A DNA stretch of 64,000 nucleotides from Desulfobacteraceae bacterium (GTDB lineage Bacteria > Desulfobacterota > Desulfobacteria > Desulfobacterales > Desulfosarcinaceae), in NCBI GenBank assembly GCA_027068085.1, contig JAMOUQ010000045.1, positions 1 to 64,000 of the forward strand. Reading direction: 5' to 3'. The notes beneath the pieces were generated by a model. That model ran no database searches. It worked only from the letters and a program-made list of their open reading frames with translations, and was not told where the DNA came from. Of this stretch, positions 53,789 through 62,836 are shown in pieces. A program made the translations under genes and the position numbers. Numbering within the stretch: the first letter of the stretch is position 1; each line of letters starts with the position of its first letter.

Positions 53789-53888
53789 CAAAACGGCATG
53801 AGGTCTCCAGAGAATGCTCACGGGCCCGGCCGCAGCTGTGATTTCCGGAAACACTTTCACGACAGCAAGCTGAGTAAAGGGCAAATTC

Positions 53889-54665
53889 ATGGTTACCATT
53901 GAAATCGACGGCAAGCAGTACGAGGCTCAGGAGGGCCGGACAATCCTGGAAGTGGCCCGCAGCAACCAGATTCACATTCCGACTCTGTGTTTTCATCCGG
54001 CCCTGAAACCTTCGGGGTCCTGCAAGCTGTGCGCGGTTGAAGTGATTGGTAAAACCGGCAAAGCGGTAACCATGCTTTCCTGCATTCTCAAGGTCAAAGA
54101 TGGCATGCAGATAAAGACCACCGGCCCGCTTGTCACCAGGGCCAGAAGGAATGCTTTCAGGCGCCTGATTGCCATGGCCCCCCAGTCAAAGAGGCTGCGG
54201 CAAATGGCGGCCGAAGAGAACATCGATCTGGGCGCTCCGGCCGACGGATGTATCCGTTGCCGTCTTTGCATTCGGGTCTGCAAGGAGATCGTCGGTGCCG
54301 GAGCGCTGAAGATGGCCCGGCGTGACGGCCAGTCGCTGGTGGTTCCCGTTGCCGGCCGTTGCCTTGGATGCGGTACCTGCGCCACCTTGTGCCCCACCCA
54401 CGTCATTAAAATCACCGACGTGGACGGCACCCGTACCATATCCATACGCGACGAGGTGATCGGCCGCCAGCCTCTGAAAAAATGCGAGGGCTGCGGCAAA
54501 TGGTACGCAACGGCCAGTTTCGCCGACCTGATCGAGCAGCGCACCGCCGAGCACCCTCATCTGAAGGAACATCACGCTTATTGTCCTACATGCGCAAAGC
54601 TGTTTTCCGACAGGCTCGAGGTAATTAAAAAACAGGCCACCAAGCAGCAAATGATTCTCAGGTAG
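53889..54665 (+). CDS. HoxU/NuoG-N-terminal-like [2Fe-2S] and [4Fe-4S] electron-transfer protein
   Basis: A 258-residue protein. An N-terminal [2Fe-2S] domain uses C34, C45, C48 and C65. Two ferredoxin motifs follow (CIRCRLCIRVCKE and CLGCGTCATLCPT), then a C-terminal pair of CxxC (CEGC, CPTC) that looks like an extra metal site. The layout is that of HoxU or of the N-terminal part of NAD(P)-linked formate dehydrogenases and NuoG, here as a separate subunit. It likely connects the flavoprotein and the molybdenum subunit. Confidence 0.88.
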   Translation: MVTIEIDGKQYEAQEGRTILEVARSNQIHIPTLCFHPALKPSGSCKLCAVEVIGKTGKAVTMLSCILKVKDGMQIKTTGPLVTRARRNAFRRLIAMAPQSKRLRQMAAEENIDLGAPADGCIRCRLCIRVCKEIVGAGALKMARRDGQSLVVPVAGRCLGCGTCATLCPTHVIKITDVDGTRTISIRDEVIGRQPLKKCEGCGKWYATASFADLIEQRTAEHPHLKEHHAYCPTCAKLFSDRLEVIKKQATKQQMILR

Positions 54666-54688
54666 CCTCTTTCATCCCCCATATGCAG

Positions 54689-54730
54689 TTGCGGCTGCGT
54701 CGTGCCGCCTCCCGCACGGCGCAGCCGCAA
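54689..54730. terminator. hairpin between the convergent oxidoreductase cluster and murA
   Basis: An 11-bp perfect outer stem (54689-54699, 54720-54730) encloses a further inner stem. It lies 23 bases after the HoxU-like stop and 64 bases from the murA stop, suitable as a two-way terminator, without a long U-tract. Confidence 0.6.
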
Positions 54731-54793
54731 TCCTGCACTGGCCGGTCGCCCGGCGCATCCGCCCTCCGGAATCTCAGTCCGCCGAAAACTGTT

Positions 54794-56044
54794 TCAGGAA
54801 ACGCGGCCGATGGCGGCCCCCAGGCTGGCGAACTTTTTCTCCAGGGCCTCATAGCCCCGATCCAGATGATAAACCCGGTTTACCACCGTGGTTCCCTCGG
54901 CCACCAGCCCGGCCAGGATAAGACAGGCGCTGGCCCGCAGGTCTGTGGCCATCACCGGCGCACCGGACAGGCCGGCCACGCCCCGGACCAGGGCCGTATT
55001 GCCGGAAACCGTAATATCGGCCCCCAGGCGTCTCAGTTCGCTGACATGGATGAAGCGGTTCTCGAAGATGGTCTCTGTAATCAGGCTGTGGCCGTCTGCC
55101 ACCGCCATAAGAGCCATGAACTGGGCCTGCATGTCGGTCGGAAAACCGGGATAAGGCAGGGTCTTTACATCCACACTGGTTACCGGCCGGCAGCCCCGGA
55201 CCCTGATGGTATCTTCCCCGACTTCCACTTCGGCTCCGGTTTGCCTCAGTTTTTCGGATATTGCTTCAACGTGCTGCGGCAAACAGTTGCAAATGGTGAT
55301 ATCTCCGCCGGTTATCGCGGCAGCGGTCATGAAGGTGCCGGTTTCGATCCGGTCCGGGATGATTTCGATCCGGGCAGGATTAAGGCAGTCGACCCCCTGG
55401 ATGACTATCTCGGCCGTGCCGGCCCCCTGGATTTCCGCCCCCATCGCATTGAGGGCGTCTGCCAGGGCCACCACCTCGGGCTCCCTGGCCGCATTGCGCA
55501 AAACCGTCTTTCCCTCGGCCAACACGGCAGCCGTCATGAGGTTTTCCGTCCCTGTAACCGTGACCACGTCGAAATAGATCTCAGCGCCTCGCAGGCGACT
55601 GCATTCAGCCTCAACGTAACCATGGGAGAGGGTGATTTTGGCCCCCAGGCTGGCAAGGCCCTGCAGATGGAGATTTATGGGCCGGGCACCGATTGCGCAT
55701 CCTCCCGGCAGGGAAACCCTGGCCCGGCCCAGCCGGGCCACCAGCGGTCCCAGCACCAGCACCGAGGCCCGCATCTTGCGGACAATATCGTAGGGAGCTT
55801 CATCCCGGCGCAGGCCGCTGCCATCGACCTTCACCACACGCCCGCTTCTCTCAACCCTGGCCCCCAGGTATTCCAGGATTTCGATGGTACTGCGGATATC
55901 CCTCAAATCCGGTACGTTGCTGAATTCACACCACCCATCGGTCAAAAGAGAGGCCATCAGAATCGGCAGGGCCGCATTCTTGGCCCCGCTTATCTTGACT
56001 TGTCCGCAAAGAGGCCGGCCTCCATCGATTACTATCTTGTCCAT
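54794..56044 (-). CDS. murA: UDP-N-acetylglucosamine 1-carboxyvinyltransferase
   Basis: A 416-residue enzyme for the first committed step of peptidoglycan synthesis. It begins [20 protein letters not shown] with KNAALPI. The catalytic cysteine lies in [16 protein letters not shown], so it is the fosfomycin-sensitive Cys type. The inside-out barrel motifs ([29 protein letters not shown]) are intact. It is separated from the qrc operon by a strong terminator. Confidence 0.96.
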   Translation of the reverse strand: MDKIVIDGGRPLCGQVKISGAKNAALPILMASLLTDGWCEFSNVPDLRDIRSTIEILEYLGARVERSGRVVKVDGSGLRRDEAPYDIVRKMRASVLVLGPLVARLGRARVSLPGGCAIGARPINLHLQGLASLGAKITLSHGYVEAECSRLRGAEIYFDVVTVTGTENLMTAAVLAEGKTVLRNAAREPEVVALADALNAMGAEIQGAGTAEIVIQGVDCLNPARIEIIPDRIETGTFMTAAAITGGDITICNCLPQHVEAISEKLRQTGAEVEVGEDTIRVRGCRPVTSVDVKTLPYPGFPTDMQAQFMALMAVADGHSLITETIFENRFIHVSELRRLGADITVSGNTALVRGVAGLSGAPVMATDLRASACLILAGLVAEGTTVVNRVYHLDRGYEALEKKFASLGAAIGRVS

Positions 56045-56157
56045 CCGATCGCCCCCTGGCTGATAGATTGCAATTCAGGCACCTGACAACCGCGCCCGCA
56101 TTCAGTCCAAACCATCGCTGCCGCCACTTGTCAACTCGATTCTGCGCCGCTTTGGCA

Positions 56158-56207
56158 TAAAAAAAAAGAAAGGGCGCCCTGAGCCTTAACCGCCCAAAAC
56201 GCCCTTT
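56158..56207 (-). terminator. intrinsic terminator of the qrc operon
   Basis: On the minus strand an 8-bp stem (arms 56200-56207 and 56169-56176, with an inner GGGCG/CGCCC alternative) is followed by C and nine or more T residues. It lies 33 bases after the small gene that ends the qrc operon. Confidence 0.85.
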
Positions 56208-56239
56208 AACTTCAATCAACAAAGTACGGGAAAAAACCG

Positions 56240-56401
56240 TCAGTGGTGAGAGCTTCCGCCCCTGCGGGTGTCTATGACCGCCTTGATGATGCAGTAAGTC
56301 ATTCCCATACCGATTATGCTCAGGGCATACCACAGGCCTCCGTGGAAAACCAGGTGCCCCATGTCCCAGACCCATTCAAAGCAAAACGGAAACATTGTCA
56401 T
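56240..56401 (-). CDS. 53-residue membrane peptide at the 3' end of the qrc operon
   Basis: A short gene read from ATG 56401 to TGA 56240-56242, with AAGGAGGTAA just before the start. The product has an aromatic N-terminus (FPFCFEWVWDMGHLVFHGG), one membrane helix (about 21-43) and a basic His-rich tail (DTRRGGSSHH). It starts 32 bases after qrcD and lies before the operon terminator. It is too short for normal gene calling. A small Qrc subunit or assembly factor is the contextual guess. Confidence 0.7.
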   Translation of the reverse strand: MTMFPFCFEWVWDMGHLVFHGGLWYALSIIGMGMTYCIIKAVIDTRRGGSSHH

Positions 56402-56433
56402 TTACCTCCTTGAGGTTGACCTCATATCTTCAA

Positions 56434-57771
56434 TCAGGCCCCGGCCGGAGCTGCCTGGCCCACGGCTTCTGTCTCACTCTCATCTCCGGCCTGTCCACCG
56501 GCCGTTGCTTCGGCCCCATTGGCCGGCGTATATGGTGCAATCGGATTCAGCTCCGGTTCCTGGGGAAAAATCGGCAGATAACGATAGGAAATCAGGATCA
56601 GGATCACGCCATAGGCAACCGGTAACAAGGTGGTGGCGACTTCCTGCCAGCTCGGATAATACAGGACCCATTTGTCGAAGCTCATCACCGGCACGGCCAT
56701 GACCTGCAGGACCATCACCCAGCGGTTGAGCGACACGCCCAACACACCCAGCAGCAGGGCGATAACCCTGGCGGCGGGATTACGGCGGGTGGGGCCGAAA
56801 ATCAGCAGCAGGCCGGGAACAATTCCGCAAAGGACGATCTCGGTCAGCAGGATCCATTTGCCGTAGAGGGGGTTGTCGGAGTAGAAGAAGGTCCATTTGA
56901 AGCCCAGGGAAGGCGCGGTAACCGTGGCCCAGTACACGGTGTCGATGATCTTGGCCACCACATAGGTGATTATCATCCACCCGGCTATCTTGGCCAGCAG
57001 TTCCACAACGTTGTCCTTGACGAGCTTTTTGCCGGTAATCTTTTCAGTCAGCCAGGTAATGAAAAGGGTAAAGCAAGGGCCGTAGGCCGCCGCAGACCAG
57101 GTAAACAGGAAAAAGGTCCATGGCCAGATGTTGATCCCGGTCCGGAAGGCAAAGGGACGTCCGAACAGAACTCCGGCCACTCCGCCCAGGGAGCCCTGAT
57201 GGAAAAAGGACAAGAAGGCCCCGGTGGCGGCAAAAACAGCCATGGTCTCGTGCATGTTGTGACTGAGATTGTGAAAGAACGGCACTTTATCCAGCTGCCG
57301 GTTCTCAAGTACCAGAGGCAGGTACTCAATACAAAGAACGGCAAAATAACACGAAAGACAGAAAGCCACTTCCGTCAGCATGGAGTGGACGTTGGCGTGC
57401 CAGAAAATGAACCAGCCCCTCAATGGCTGACCAATGTCGATGGCCAGAATCAAAAGCGCCGAACTGTAACAGATGAACCCGATCAAAACGGCATAGTTGA
57501 TGATGTTTTTCAGTTCCTTGATGCCGAAAATGTACCGCAAAAGGCCGGTGAAAAAAGCCCCGCCGCCAAGGGCGATGAAAGCCAGGTCAGCCCAGATCCA
57601 GAGGGCGAACCCGTAATAGTCGTTCATGTTGGTCTGGTTGAGTCCCTTGAACCATACCATCAACATGGCGACCACACCCCACAGCAGCACAGCGCCCGCT
57701 ATGGCCAGCGCCAAAAGGAACTTCCAGGTAGGGCACCGCTTGACGCCTTCGGGTATCAATGCAGAATCCAT
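56434..57771 (-). CDS. qrcD: Qrc complex membrane subunit QrcD (NrfD/PsrC family)
   Basis: A 445-residue protein with about ten membrane helices of the NrfD family, which provide the menaquinone site of the complex. In known Qrc it accepts electrons from the periplasmic subunits and couples quinone reduction to charge movement. Gene order QrcA-B-C-D is intact and it starts 52 bases after qrcC. The hydrophilic C-terminal tail (about 35 residues) is acidic and alanine-rich. Confidence 0.9.
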   Translation of the reverse strand: MDSALIPEGVKRCPTWKFLLALAIAGAVLLWGVVAMLMVWFKGLNQTNMNDYYGFALWIWADLAFIALGGGAFFTGLLRYIFGIKELKNIINYAVLIGFICYSSALLILAIDIGQPLRGWFIFWHANVHSMLTEVAFCLSCYFAVLCIEYLPLVLENRQLDKVPFFHNLSHNMHETMAVFAATGAFLSFFHQGSLGGVAGVLFGRPFAFRTGINIWPWTFFLFTWSAAAYGPCFTLFITWLTEKITGKKLVKDNVVELLAKIAGWMIITYVVAKIIDTVYWATVTAPSLGFKWTFFYSDNPLYGKWILLTEIVLCGIVPGLLLIFGPTRRNPAARVIALLLGVLGVSLNRWVMVLQVMAVPVMSFDKWVLYYPSWQEVATTLLPVAYGVILILISYRYLPIFPQEPELNPIAPYTPANGAEATAGGQAGDESETEAVGQAAPAGA

Positions 57772-57823
57772 AATATCCGTGCTCCTCGTAACTTAGGTTG
57801 TCCCTGCTTCATGCCATTTCCCG

Positions 57824-58657
57824 TCAGGAATGGCTCTTGTGCATATCGGCCCCCGGTTTTTCACCGGGCAGGTAGTTATCGCCCGCCTTGCGAACCCACT
57901 GGCGGCCCGACTTGTAATAGACCTTGGGATTGGTCCCCAGTCTTTCCAGCAGCCTGAATACTTCCGGATTGCGCGGCCGGCCGCCGTGCTTCAGATCGGG
58001 ATCGACCATCTTGTGAACCAGGTGATCGGGGTTGTTGAGGTCACCGAAAACTATGGCACCGGCCGGACAGGCCTGGGTACAGGCGGTCTGGTACTCATCC
58101 TCTTCCAGCTCCCGGCGGCCTTCGAGATAGGCCTTGTTTTTGGCAGCCTGGTAACGTTGAAAACAGAAACTGCATTTTTCGACCACACCCCGCATCCTGG
58201 GGGAAACATCTGGATTGAGATATTTTTCCATGCCGTCGGGCCAAACCGGATCCCACCAGTTGAAGTAGCGGGCATGGTAAGGGCAAGCCGCCATGCAATA
58301 CCGGCACCCAAAACAACGGGTATAGATCTGGCTCACGATTCCGGTTTCCCGGCTGTAATCGGTGGCCGTGGCCGGGCAAACCGAAACACAGGGCGAATGC
58401 CCTTCGTGCTGTCCGGCGCAATGCTGGCACGGCCGCGGAATATAGCAGATGTCGGTATCCGGAAACGGTTTGCCGTTGGTGATCTTGTAAACCCGCATCC
58501 AGGTGATACTGAGCAGTTTGTCAGATTCGTCCTTCTTGAAGGATACGTTGTTTTCAGCCATGCAGGCCACCATGCAGGATCCGCACCCCGTACACTTGTC
58601 CAGATCGATCACCATTCCGTATCGCTTGGGTCTGTGTTGTGTCTGCTCTTGTTTCAT
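57824..58657 (-). CDS. qrcC: Qrc complex iron-sulfur subunit QrcC
   Basis: A 277-residue protein with four cysteine groups: CTGCGSCMVACM, CQHCAGQHEGHSPCVSVCPA, CFGCRYCMAACPYHA, and CSFC with the later CTQACPAG. It has no signal of its own, so it is presumably exported with the Tat-signal-bearing QrcB. It links the cytochrome/QrcB part to QrcD. The start ATG has GAGG upstream. Confidence 0.9.
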   Translation of the reverse strand: MKQEQTQHRPKRYGMVIDLDKCTGCGSCMVACMAENNVSFKKDESDKLLSITWMRVYKITNGKPFPDTDICYIPRPCQHCAGQHEGHSPCVSVCPATATDYSRETGIVSQIYTRCFGCRYCMAACPYHARYFNWWDPVWPDGMEKYLNPDVSPRMRGVVEKCSFCFQRYQAAKNKAYLEGRRELEEDEYQTACTQACPAGAIVFGDLNNPDHLVHKMVDPDLKHGGRPRNPEVFRLLERLGTNPKVYYKSGRQWVRKAGDNYLPGEKPGADMHKSHS

Positions 58658-58676
58658 CAGAACCTCGTTCTACCGT

Positions 58677-60881
58677 TTAGACTTTGGCCAGTTTGGCTCG
58701 GATGCCCCAAGCCGCATCGAATCCGGAGGCAGGATCCTCCAGCGATCCGATCAACGCATTGACATTTATTCCTTTACCGGCAAGGTAAGCGTCGTACGCA
58801 GTATGTCCCAGGCCCCTGGGCACGTAAAGAACCCCGGGCATCACAGCCTCGTCAAGATGGACCCTTACCCTGGCTTTGCCAACGGGCGTGATCAACTGAA
58901 CGATGCTGCCTTCGGACACCGCGAATTTCCTGGCGGTTGCCGGATTGATCTGAACGCAAACATCCTTGCCCTTGAGCACGTCGTCCCCTACCGCCTTGAT
59001 CATGAAAGGCGGATCTCCGATGTAGTCATGGGCAAGCCGGATTGAATCGTAGGGTACCAGTATCAGGGGGAACTTGGCAGGATCGCCGGCCGGGACGATT
59101 TCATCGGCCTGGAGGACTTCATCCAGCTTGCCTCCTGCCAGCCTGAACTTGCCTTCACCGTCTTCCCAGGCAGGCGGTCTGAACTCGGCGTCGTACCAGA
59201 AACCCCGTTCTTCCAGCGTATCCCACTTGTCTTCAAGGGTTTCTTTGAGACAGGCTTCGTAATCATCCCACTGGAAAGCGGCCGCCGCGCTGTCGCCGAT
59301 CTTCCTGGCAAGCGCTATGACCACATCGCCCAGGGATCTGGTATCCCACCGGGGTTCTGTGACAGGCTGGCAAAGACCGATCACCGGACAACTGAGGCCG
59401 GCTGTCACCGGTACATCCTCCAGCCTTTCGAGGTATACATGTTCGGGAAGCACCAGATCGGCATTGGCTGCCGTCTCATCCATGAAGGAAGAAAAGCTCA
59501 CGACAAACGGTATTTTATCAAAATTGTCCTTTACCGCTCCGTTTTCCGGCAGGCTGTAAAGGGGATTGCACCTTGCCACCATCAAGACTTCAGGCAGTTG
59601 CCCGGCTCCGCTGCCAAGCAGGCGCTGCACCAGGCTGGAGGCCGGGGTATACTTGCCGCTGCCGGCGCCGTCCGCCCGCGGCCGCTCCAATCCGGCCCGG
59701 GCCACCTCATCCAGTTCGGGTTCTTCCCAGCCTATGTAATCGTAGTCCGGAACGGTCCACATGCCGCCGGCTCTATTGACAGCCCCCACCAGGGCGTTGA
59801 GCAGCATGACGGCCATGCACTGCCTGAGGCTGCCGGCGGCTGTCCGCCCCTGGCCGCGGCCATAGAGGGCTACCGGACGGGAGGCCCTGGCGAACTCAAC
59901 GGCCCATTTGACCACGACCTCCGGGGCAAGGCCGGTGGCGGCGGCTGCCGCTTCGGGAGTATGCAGGGCCAGGATCCTTTTGAGGCCCTGGAAATTTTCA
60001 CAGAAACCGTCGACGAATTCCGAACGGTAAAGATTGCGGCCGACGATCACGTTGGCCATGGCCAGGGCCAGTTCCGCTTCCGAACCGGGCTTTATGGCCA
60101 GCCAGTGATCGGCCTTGGCGGCCGTGTTGGACAGACGGGGTTCGATCTGAACAACGGTGGCATGATTTTCTTTCCAGGTACTGTTGGCCTTGAAAACCCG
60201 CACCGGCGATCCCCATCCGTCAAGCAGGCCGCAGCCGAAACTGAGGACGAAATCGGCGTTTTCCAGGTCGAAACCCACCCGGGCCTCGATCCCCTGGGTA
60301 AGTTTCAGGGCAGCCCTGTACGCATCTTCCACCGAAGGCATGGTAAAGAAATTTGGTGATCCGTAAACCGTCATCAGACGCCGGAAAAGGTGCCCCACCG
60401 TTCCCCGGCTGCTGTCGAGCAGGCAGGCGGCCTTCTCCGGGGCACCTTGGGCGCGGACTTCCTTGAGCTTGTCGGCCAGCCGGGTCAGGGCCTGATCCCA
60501 TGATACCGGTTCCCACTTTCCCTCGCCCCTTTTGCCGACCCTTTTCAAAGGAGTCCTGATCCTTGTCGGCCCGTAGAGCAGCTGCAGGCCGGACAACCCC
60601 AGGATGCAGACGCCGCCCTTGTTGACCGGATGTTCGTCGGCACCCTCGATCTTGACACAGCGCTGATCGATCTTGCGGACCTTGATACCGCAGCCCCCGG
60701 GACAAAGTGTGCAAGTGGTGGTCTCATAGTATGACTCACCCCGCGGCGGAACCGGTGTCCACGGCCAGTTCTGGGTCCAGATGGAAAGATCGTCGGTTAA
60801 CTTCCACGGCAACGGCGACAGGGCCGTGCCCGCCGCTCCGCCAATCAGCAATGACAAAAAGCTTCTTCTATCGACTTTCAT
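58677..60881 (-). CDS. qrcB: Qrc complex molybdopterin-family subunit QrcB (likely without Mo)
   Basis: A 734-residue protein with a Tat signal (DRRSFLSLLIGG, twin Arg at 5-6). The [4Fe-4S] cysteines are C57, C60, C64 and C92. At the position of the usual Mo-ligating Cys/Sec/Ser the sequence reads FFTMPSVEDAYR, with no obvious ligand, as reported for QrcB, which lacks the cofactor. It acts in the periplasm as a structural or electron-relay subunit. Order and spacing with qrcA and qrcC support the assignment. Confidence 0.9.
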   Translation of the reverse strand: MKVDRRSFLSLLIGGAAGTALSPLPWKLTDDLSIWTQNWPWTPVPPRGESYYETTTCTLCPGGCGIKVRKIDQRCVKIEGADEHPVNKGGVCILGLSGLQLLYGPTRIRTPLKRVGKRGEGKWEPVSWDQALTRLADKLKEVRAQGAPEKAACLLDSSRGTVGHLFRRLMTVYGSPNFFTMPSVEDAYRAALKLTQGIEARVGFDLENADFVLSFGCGLLDGWGSPVRVFKANSTWKENHATVVQIEPRLSNTAAKADHWLAIKPGSEAELALAMANVIVGRNLYRSEFVDGFCENFQGLKRILALHTPEAAAAATGLAPEVVVKWAVEFARASRPVALYGRGQGRTAAGSLRQCMAVMLLNALVGAVNRAGGMWTVPDYDYIGWEEPELDEVARAGLERPRADGAGSGKYTPASSLVQRLLGSGAGQLPEVLMVARCNPLYSLPENGAVKDNFDKIPFVVSFSSFMDETAANADLVLPEHVYLERLEDVPVTAGLSCPVIGLCQPVTEPRWDTRSLGDVVIALARKIGDSAAAAFQWDDYEACLKETLEDKWDTLEERGFWYDAEFRPPAWEDGEGKFRLAGGKLDEVLQADEIVPAGDPAKFPLILVPYDSIRLAHDYIGDPPFMIKAVGDDVLKGKDVCVQINPATARKFAVSEGSIVQLITPVGKARVRVHLDEAVMPGVLYVPRGLGHTAYDAYLAGKGINVNALIGSLEDPASGFDAAWGIRAKLAKV

Positions 60882-60990
60882 AAGACATCCCCTTGGATCA
60901 GCCCGGTCTTTTCATTCAGCAATACCGGGTGCTCATATCCTTCCGACTGAGCCGGTCCACCCGGCGGCTTTTCCGGCAATGCGAGCATAC

Positions 60991-61674
60991 TTATTTGTGG
61001 CAAACGAAGCAGGCGTCCCGGCCCGTCTGAACGCTGGAATCATGGATTCCGGCAGTTTCATGGCACTGGGCACAATCGTCCATCTTCATCCTGTCCCAGG
61101 TGTTGCTTTTGAATCCGGCGATGTTCCTGCCCCAGATATCACGGCTGTATCCCGTAATCCGGTTTTCTTCGTAAGGTTTGAGAGACTCGGACGTTCCGGT
61201 GTCGCCGTGACAGGTCCGGCACTCCAGCTTGGCACCAAAGATATGGGCCGCGTGGGGGAAGAACACGCAGTTGGGCTGGCGGGAATAGATCAGCCATGGC
61301 ACCTCGCGCTCCTTGGCAACGTACTGCTCCACGAAAACGGCTTCATCCTCGCTCTCGCCCTGGACGTCTTCGTGGCAATCGATACATTGCTCGAGTTTGG
61401 GCACGCCGGCAAAACTGCCGTCTTCCCTGAAAAAATGACAGCTCTGGCAACCGTCATCGACCTGTTCCAAGTGCAGCCTGTGATTGAAATCGAATGGCTG
61501 GCTTTTCTGGGAATAGAGAACCTTGGGAAAGATCACCCAGCCGACCACCAGACTTGCAACAAAGCCGATGATGAAAAACAGGACAATGAAAGGTCCACCT
61601 CCTGAGCCCTGGCCGGCCTGGCAATCAGCAGGTGTCTCACTCAACGTCTTCACCTTGTCTTCTTGACTGCTCAT
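60991..61674 (-). CDS. qrcA: Qrc complex multihaem cytochrome c QrcA
   Basis: A 227-residue membrane-anchored cytochrome. An N-terminal helix (FIVLFFIIGFVASLVVGWVI) is followed by five canonical haem sites: CQSCH, CIDCH, CRTCH, CAQCH and CFVCH. Known QrcA is described as hexahaem; no sixth CXXCH is visible here. It takes electrons from the periplasmic cytochrome c3 pool fed by hydrogenases and formate dehydrogenases. ATG 61674 is preferred (GGAG six bases upstream) over GTG 61680. Confidence 0.9.
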   Translation of the reverse strand: MSSQEDKVKTLSETPADCQAGQGSGGGPFIVLFFIIGFVASLVVGWVIFPKVLYSQKSQPFDFNHRLHLEQVDDGCQSCHFFREDGSFAGVPKLEQCIDCHEDVQGESEDEAVFVEQYVAKEREVPWLIYSRQPNCVFFPHAAHIFGAKLECRTCHGDTGTSESLKPYEENRITGYSRDIWGRNIAGFKSNTWDRMKMDDCAQCHETAGIHDSSVQTGRDACFVCHK

Positions 61675-61698
61675 GAACACTCCGTCTAACGCTCCAAG

Positions 61699-61722
61699 GG
61701 GTATGCATACCCATGCATACCC
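61699..61722. repeat. palindrome plus partial copy in the qrc promoter region
   Basis: GGGTATGCATACCC is a perfect 14-base palindrome and is followed immediately by ATGCATACCC, giving two overlapping potential stems. It lies 25 bases upstream of the qrcA start, where a repressor site or a 5' RNA hairpin could act. Confidence 0.55.
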
Positions 61723-61784
61723 TGTTCAAGGGGTTATCACAGATCGATGCCGCCACTGCGGCTTACTCCCTGGATAATATTGAA

Positions 61785-61800
61785 ACGAACCAATGTTCGT
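61785..61800. promoter_or_regulatory. 16-base inverted repeat upstream of qrcA
   Basis: ACGAAC, four bases, GTTCGT: a perfect interrupted palindrome about 110 bases before the qrcA start. The size and symmetry suit a dimeric regulator. The regulator is not identifiable. Confidence 0.4.
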
Positions 61801-61912
61801 TACAGCTTGTATCGATACTGCCGGGCGTCAAACCGCGCGCCCGCCGGTAATAGTCTGCGAAGGAAATGACCTTGGCTTTAGTATCCAGTGACCTTGAATT
61901 TGTCAAGTGAAA

Positions 61913-62758
61913 TTAGCCCCCAACAGCCCCATAACTGTGGAGGCCGGGCAAGAGATTGACACCGAAGTAAGTAAACAAAACGGCAATGAAACCGATCACC
62001 GACATCAACGCTATCCTCCTGCCGTGCCATCCACGCATCAGGCGGGCATGCAACAGAGCCGCGTACACGAACCAGGTTATCAGGGACCAGGTTTCCTTTG
62101 GATCCCAGCCCCAGTACCGTCCCCAGGCCGAATTGGCCCACACCGATCCGGTAATGATTCCGGCAGTCAGAAACAGAAACCCGAACAGCACCAGCTGATG
62201 GTTCAGTTCGTCAAGAATATCCAGGGAGGGAAGCCTGGCGAGCACGCTGCCGGGGTTGTCCTCCGCTTTCTGCCTGAGAAGGTACACAACCCCGACCCCG
62301 AAAGCGATGGCAAAGGCAGCGTAGCTTATGAAGCAGGTAATCACATGGGCGATGAGCCAGTTGCTCTTCAATGCGGGAATGAGAGGCTGAATTCTTTCCG
62401 ATATATTGGGCCCCAGGGAGGCATAGGCCAGCGCCAGGAAAGCCAGCGGCATGGCCACGGCGCCGATTGTCTTGTTTTCCAGTCTCCTTTCGATGATCAG
62501 GTAGAGCAGGGTTATCACCCAGGCGAAAAAGGTCAGCGATTCGTAGAGATTTGAAAGAGGAGCGTGGCCGTAGCCCATAGCGTATGACTCCACCCAGCGC
62601 ACTATGATTCCGGCCGTGTTGCCGGCCAGGCCCAGGACGGCCGTCCAGGTGGCGAGCCTGGCCGGCCCCTGCCTTCTGAACACCCAGGCCGCCAGGTAAA
62701 GGAACCCGGCCAGGCCGTAGACGAAAGTAACGATGGAAAGAATCAGCGAATTGTACAT
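61913..62758 (-). CDS. ccsA: cytochrome c maturation protein CcsA/CcsB (ResC type)
   Basis: A 281-residue polytopic protein with the haem-handling WWD-type motif WGWDPKETWSLITW and conserved membrane histidines (e.g. VITCF region, LLHARLM). With ResB it forms the System II cytochrome c synthase that attaches haem to CXXCH motifs. It lies just after resB and before qrcA, whose product is a substrate. Confidence 0.93.
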   Translation of the reverse strand: MYNSLILSIVTFVYGLAGFLYLAAWVFRRQGPARLATWTAVLGLAGNTAGIIVRWVESYAMGYGHAPLSNLYESLTFFAWVITLLYLIIERRLENKTIGAVAMPLAFLALAYASLGPNISERIQPLIPALKSNWLIAHVITCFISYAAFAIAFGVGVVYLLRQKAEDNPGSVLARLPSLDILDELNHQLVLFGFLFLTAGIITGSVWANSAWGRYWGWDPKETWSLITWFVYAALLHARLMRGWHGRRIALMSVIGFIAVLFTYFGVNLLPGLHSYGAVGG

Positions 62759-62836
62759 GAAACGATATCCTTCTTAATTACTTGTTTCCCGGCTCCAAGG
62801 CTCCGGGTGTTCGGGCACCGGAGACCGATCGCGGCT

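Noticed and set aside
61785-61800. ACGAAC-N4-GTTCGT as a Gram-positive-type LexA box
   Set aside because: It resembles the pattern, but the downstream genes are respiratory and Desulfobacterota LexA sites differ; kept only as an unassigned palindrome.
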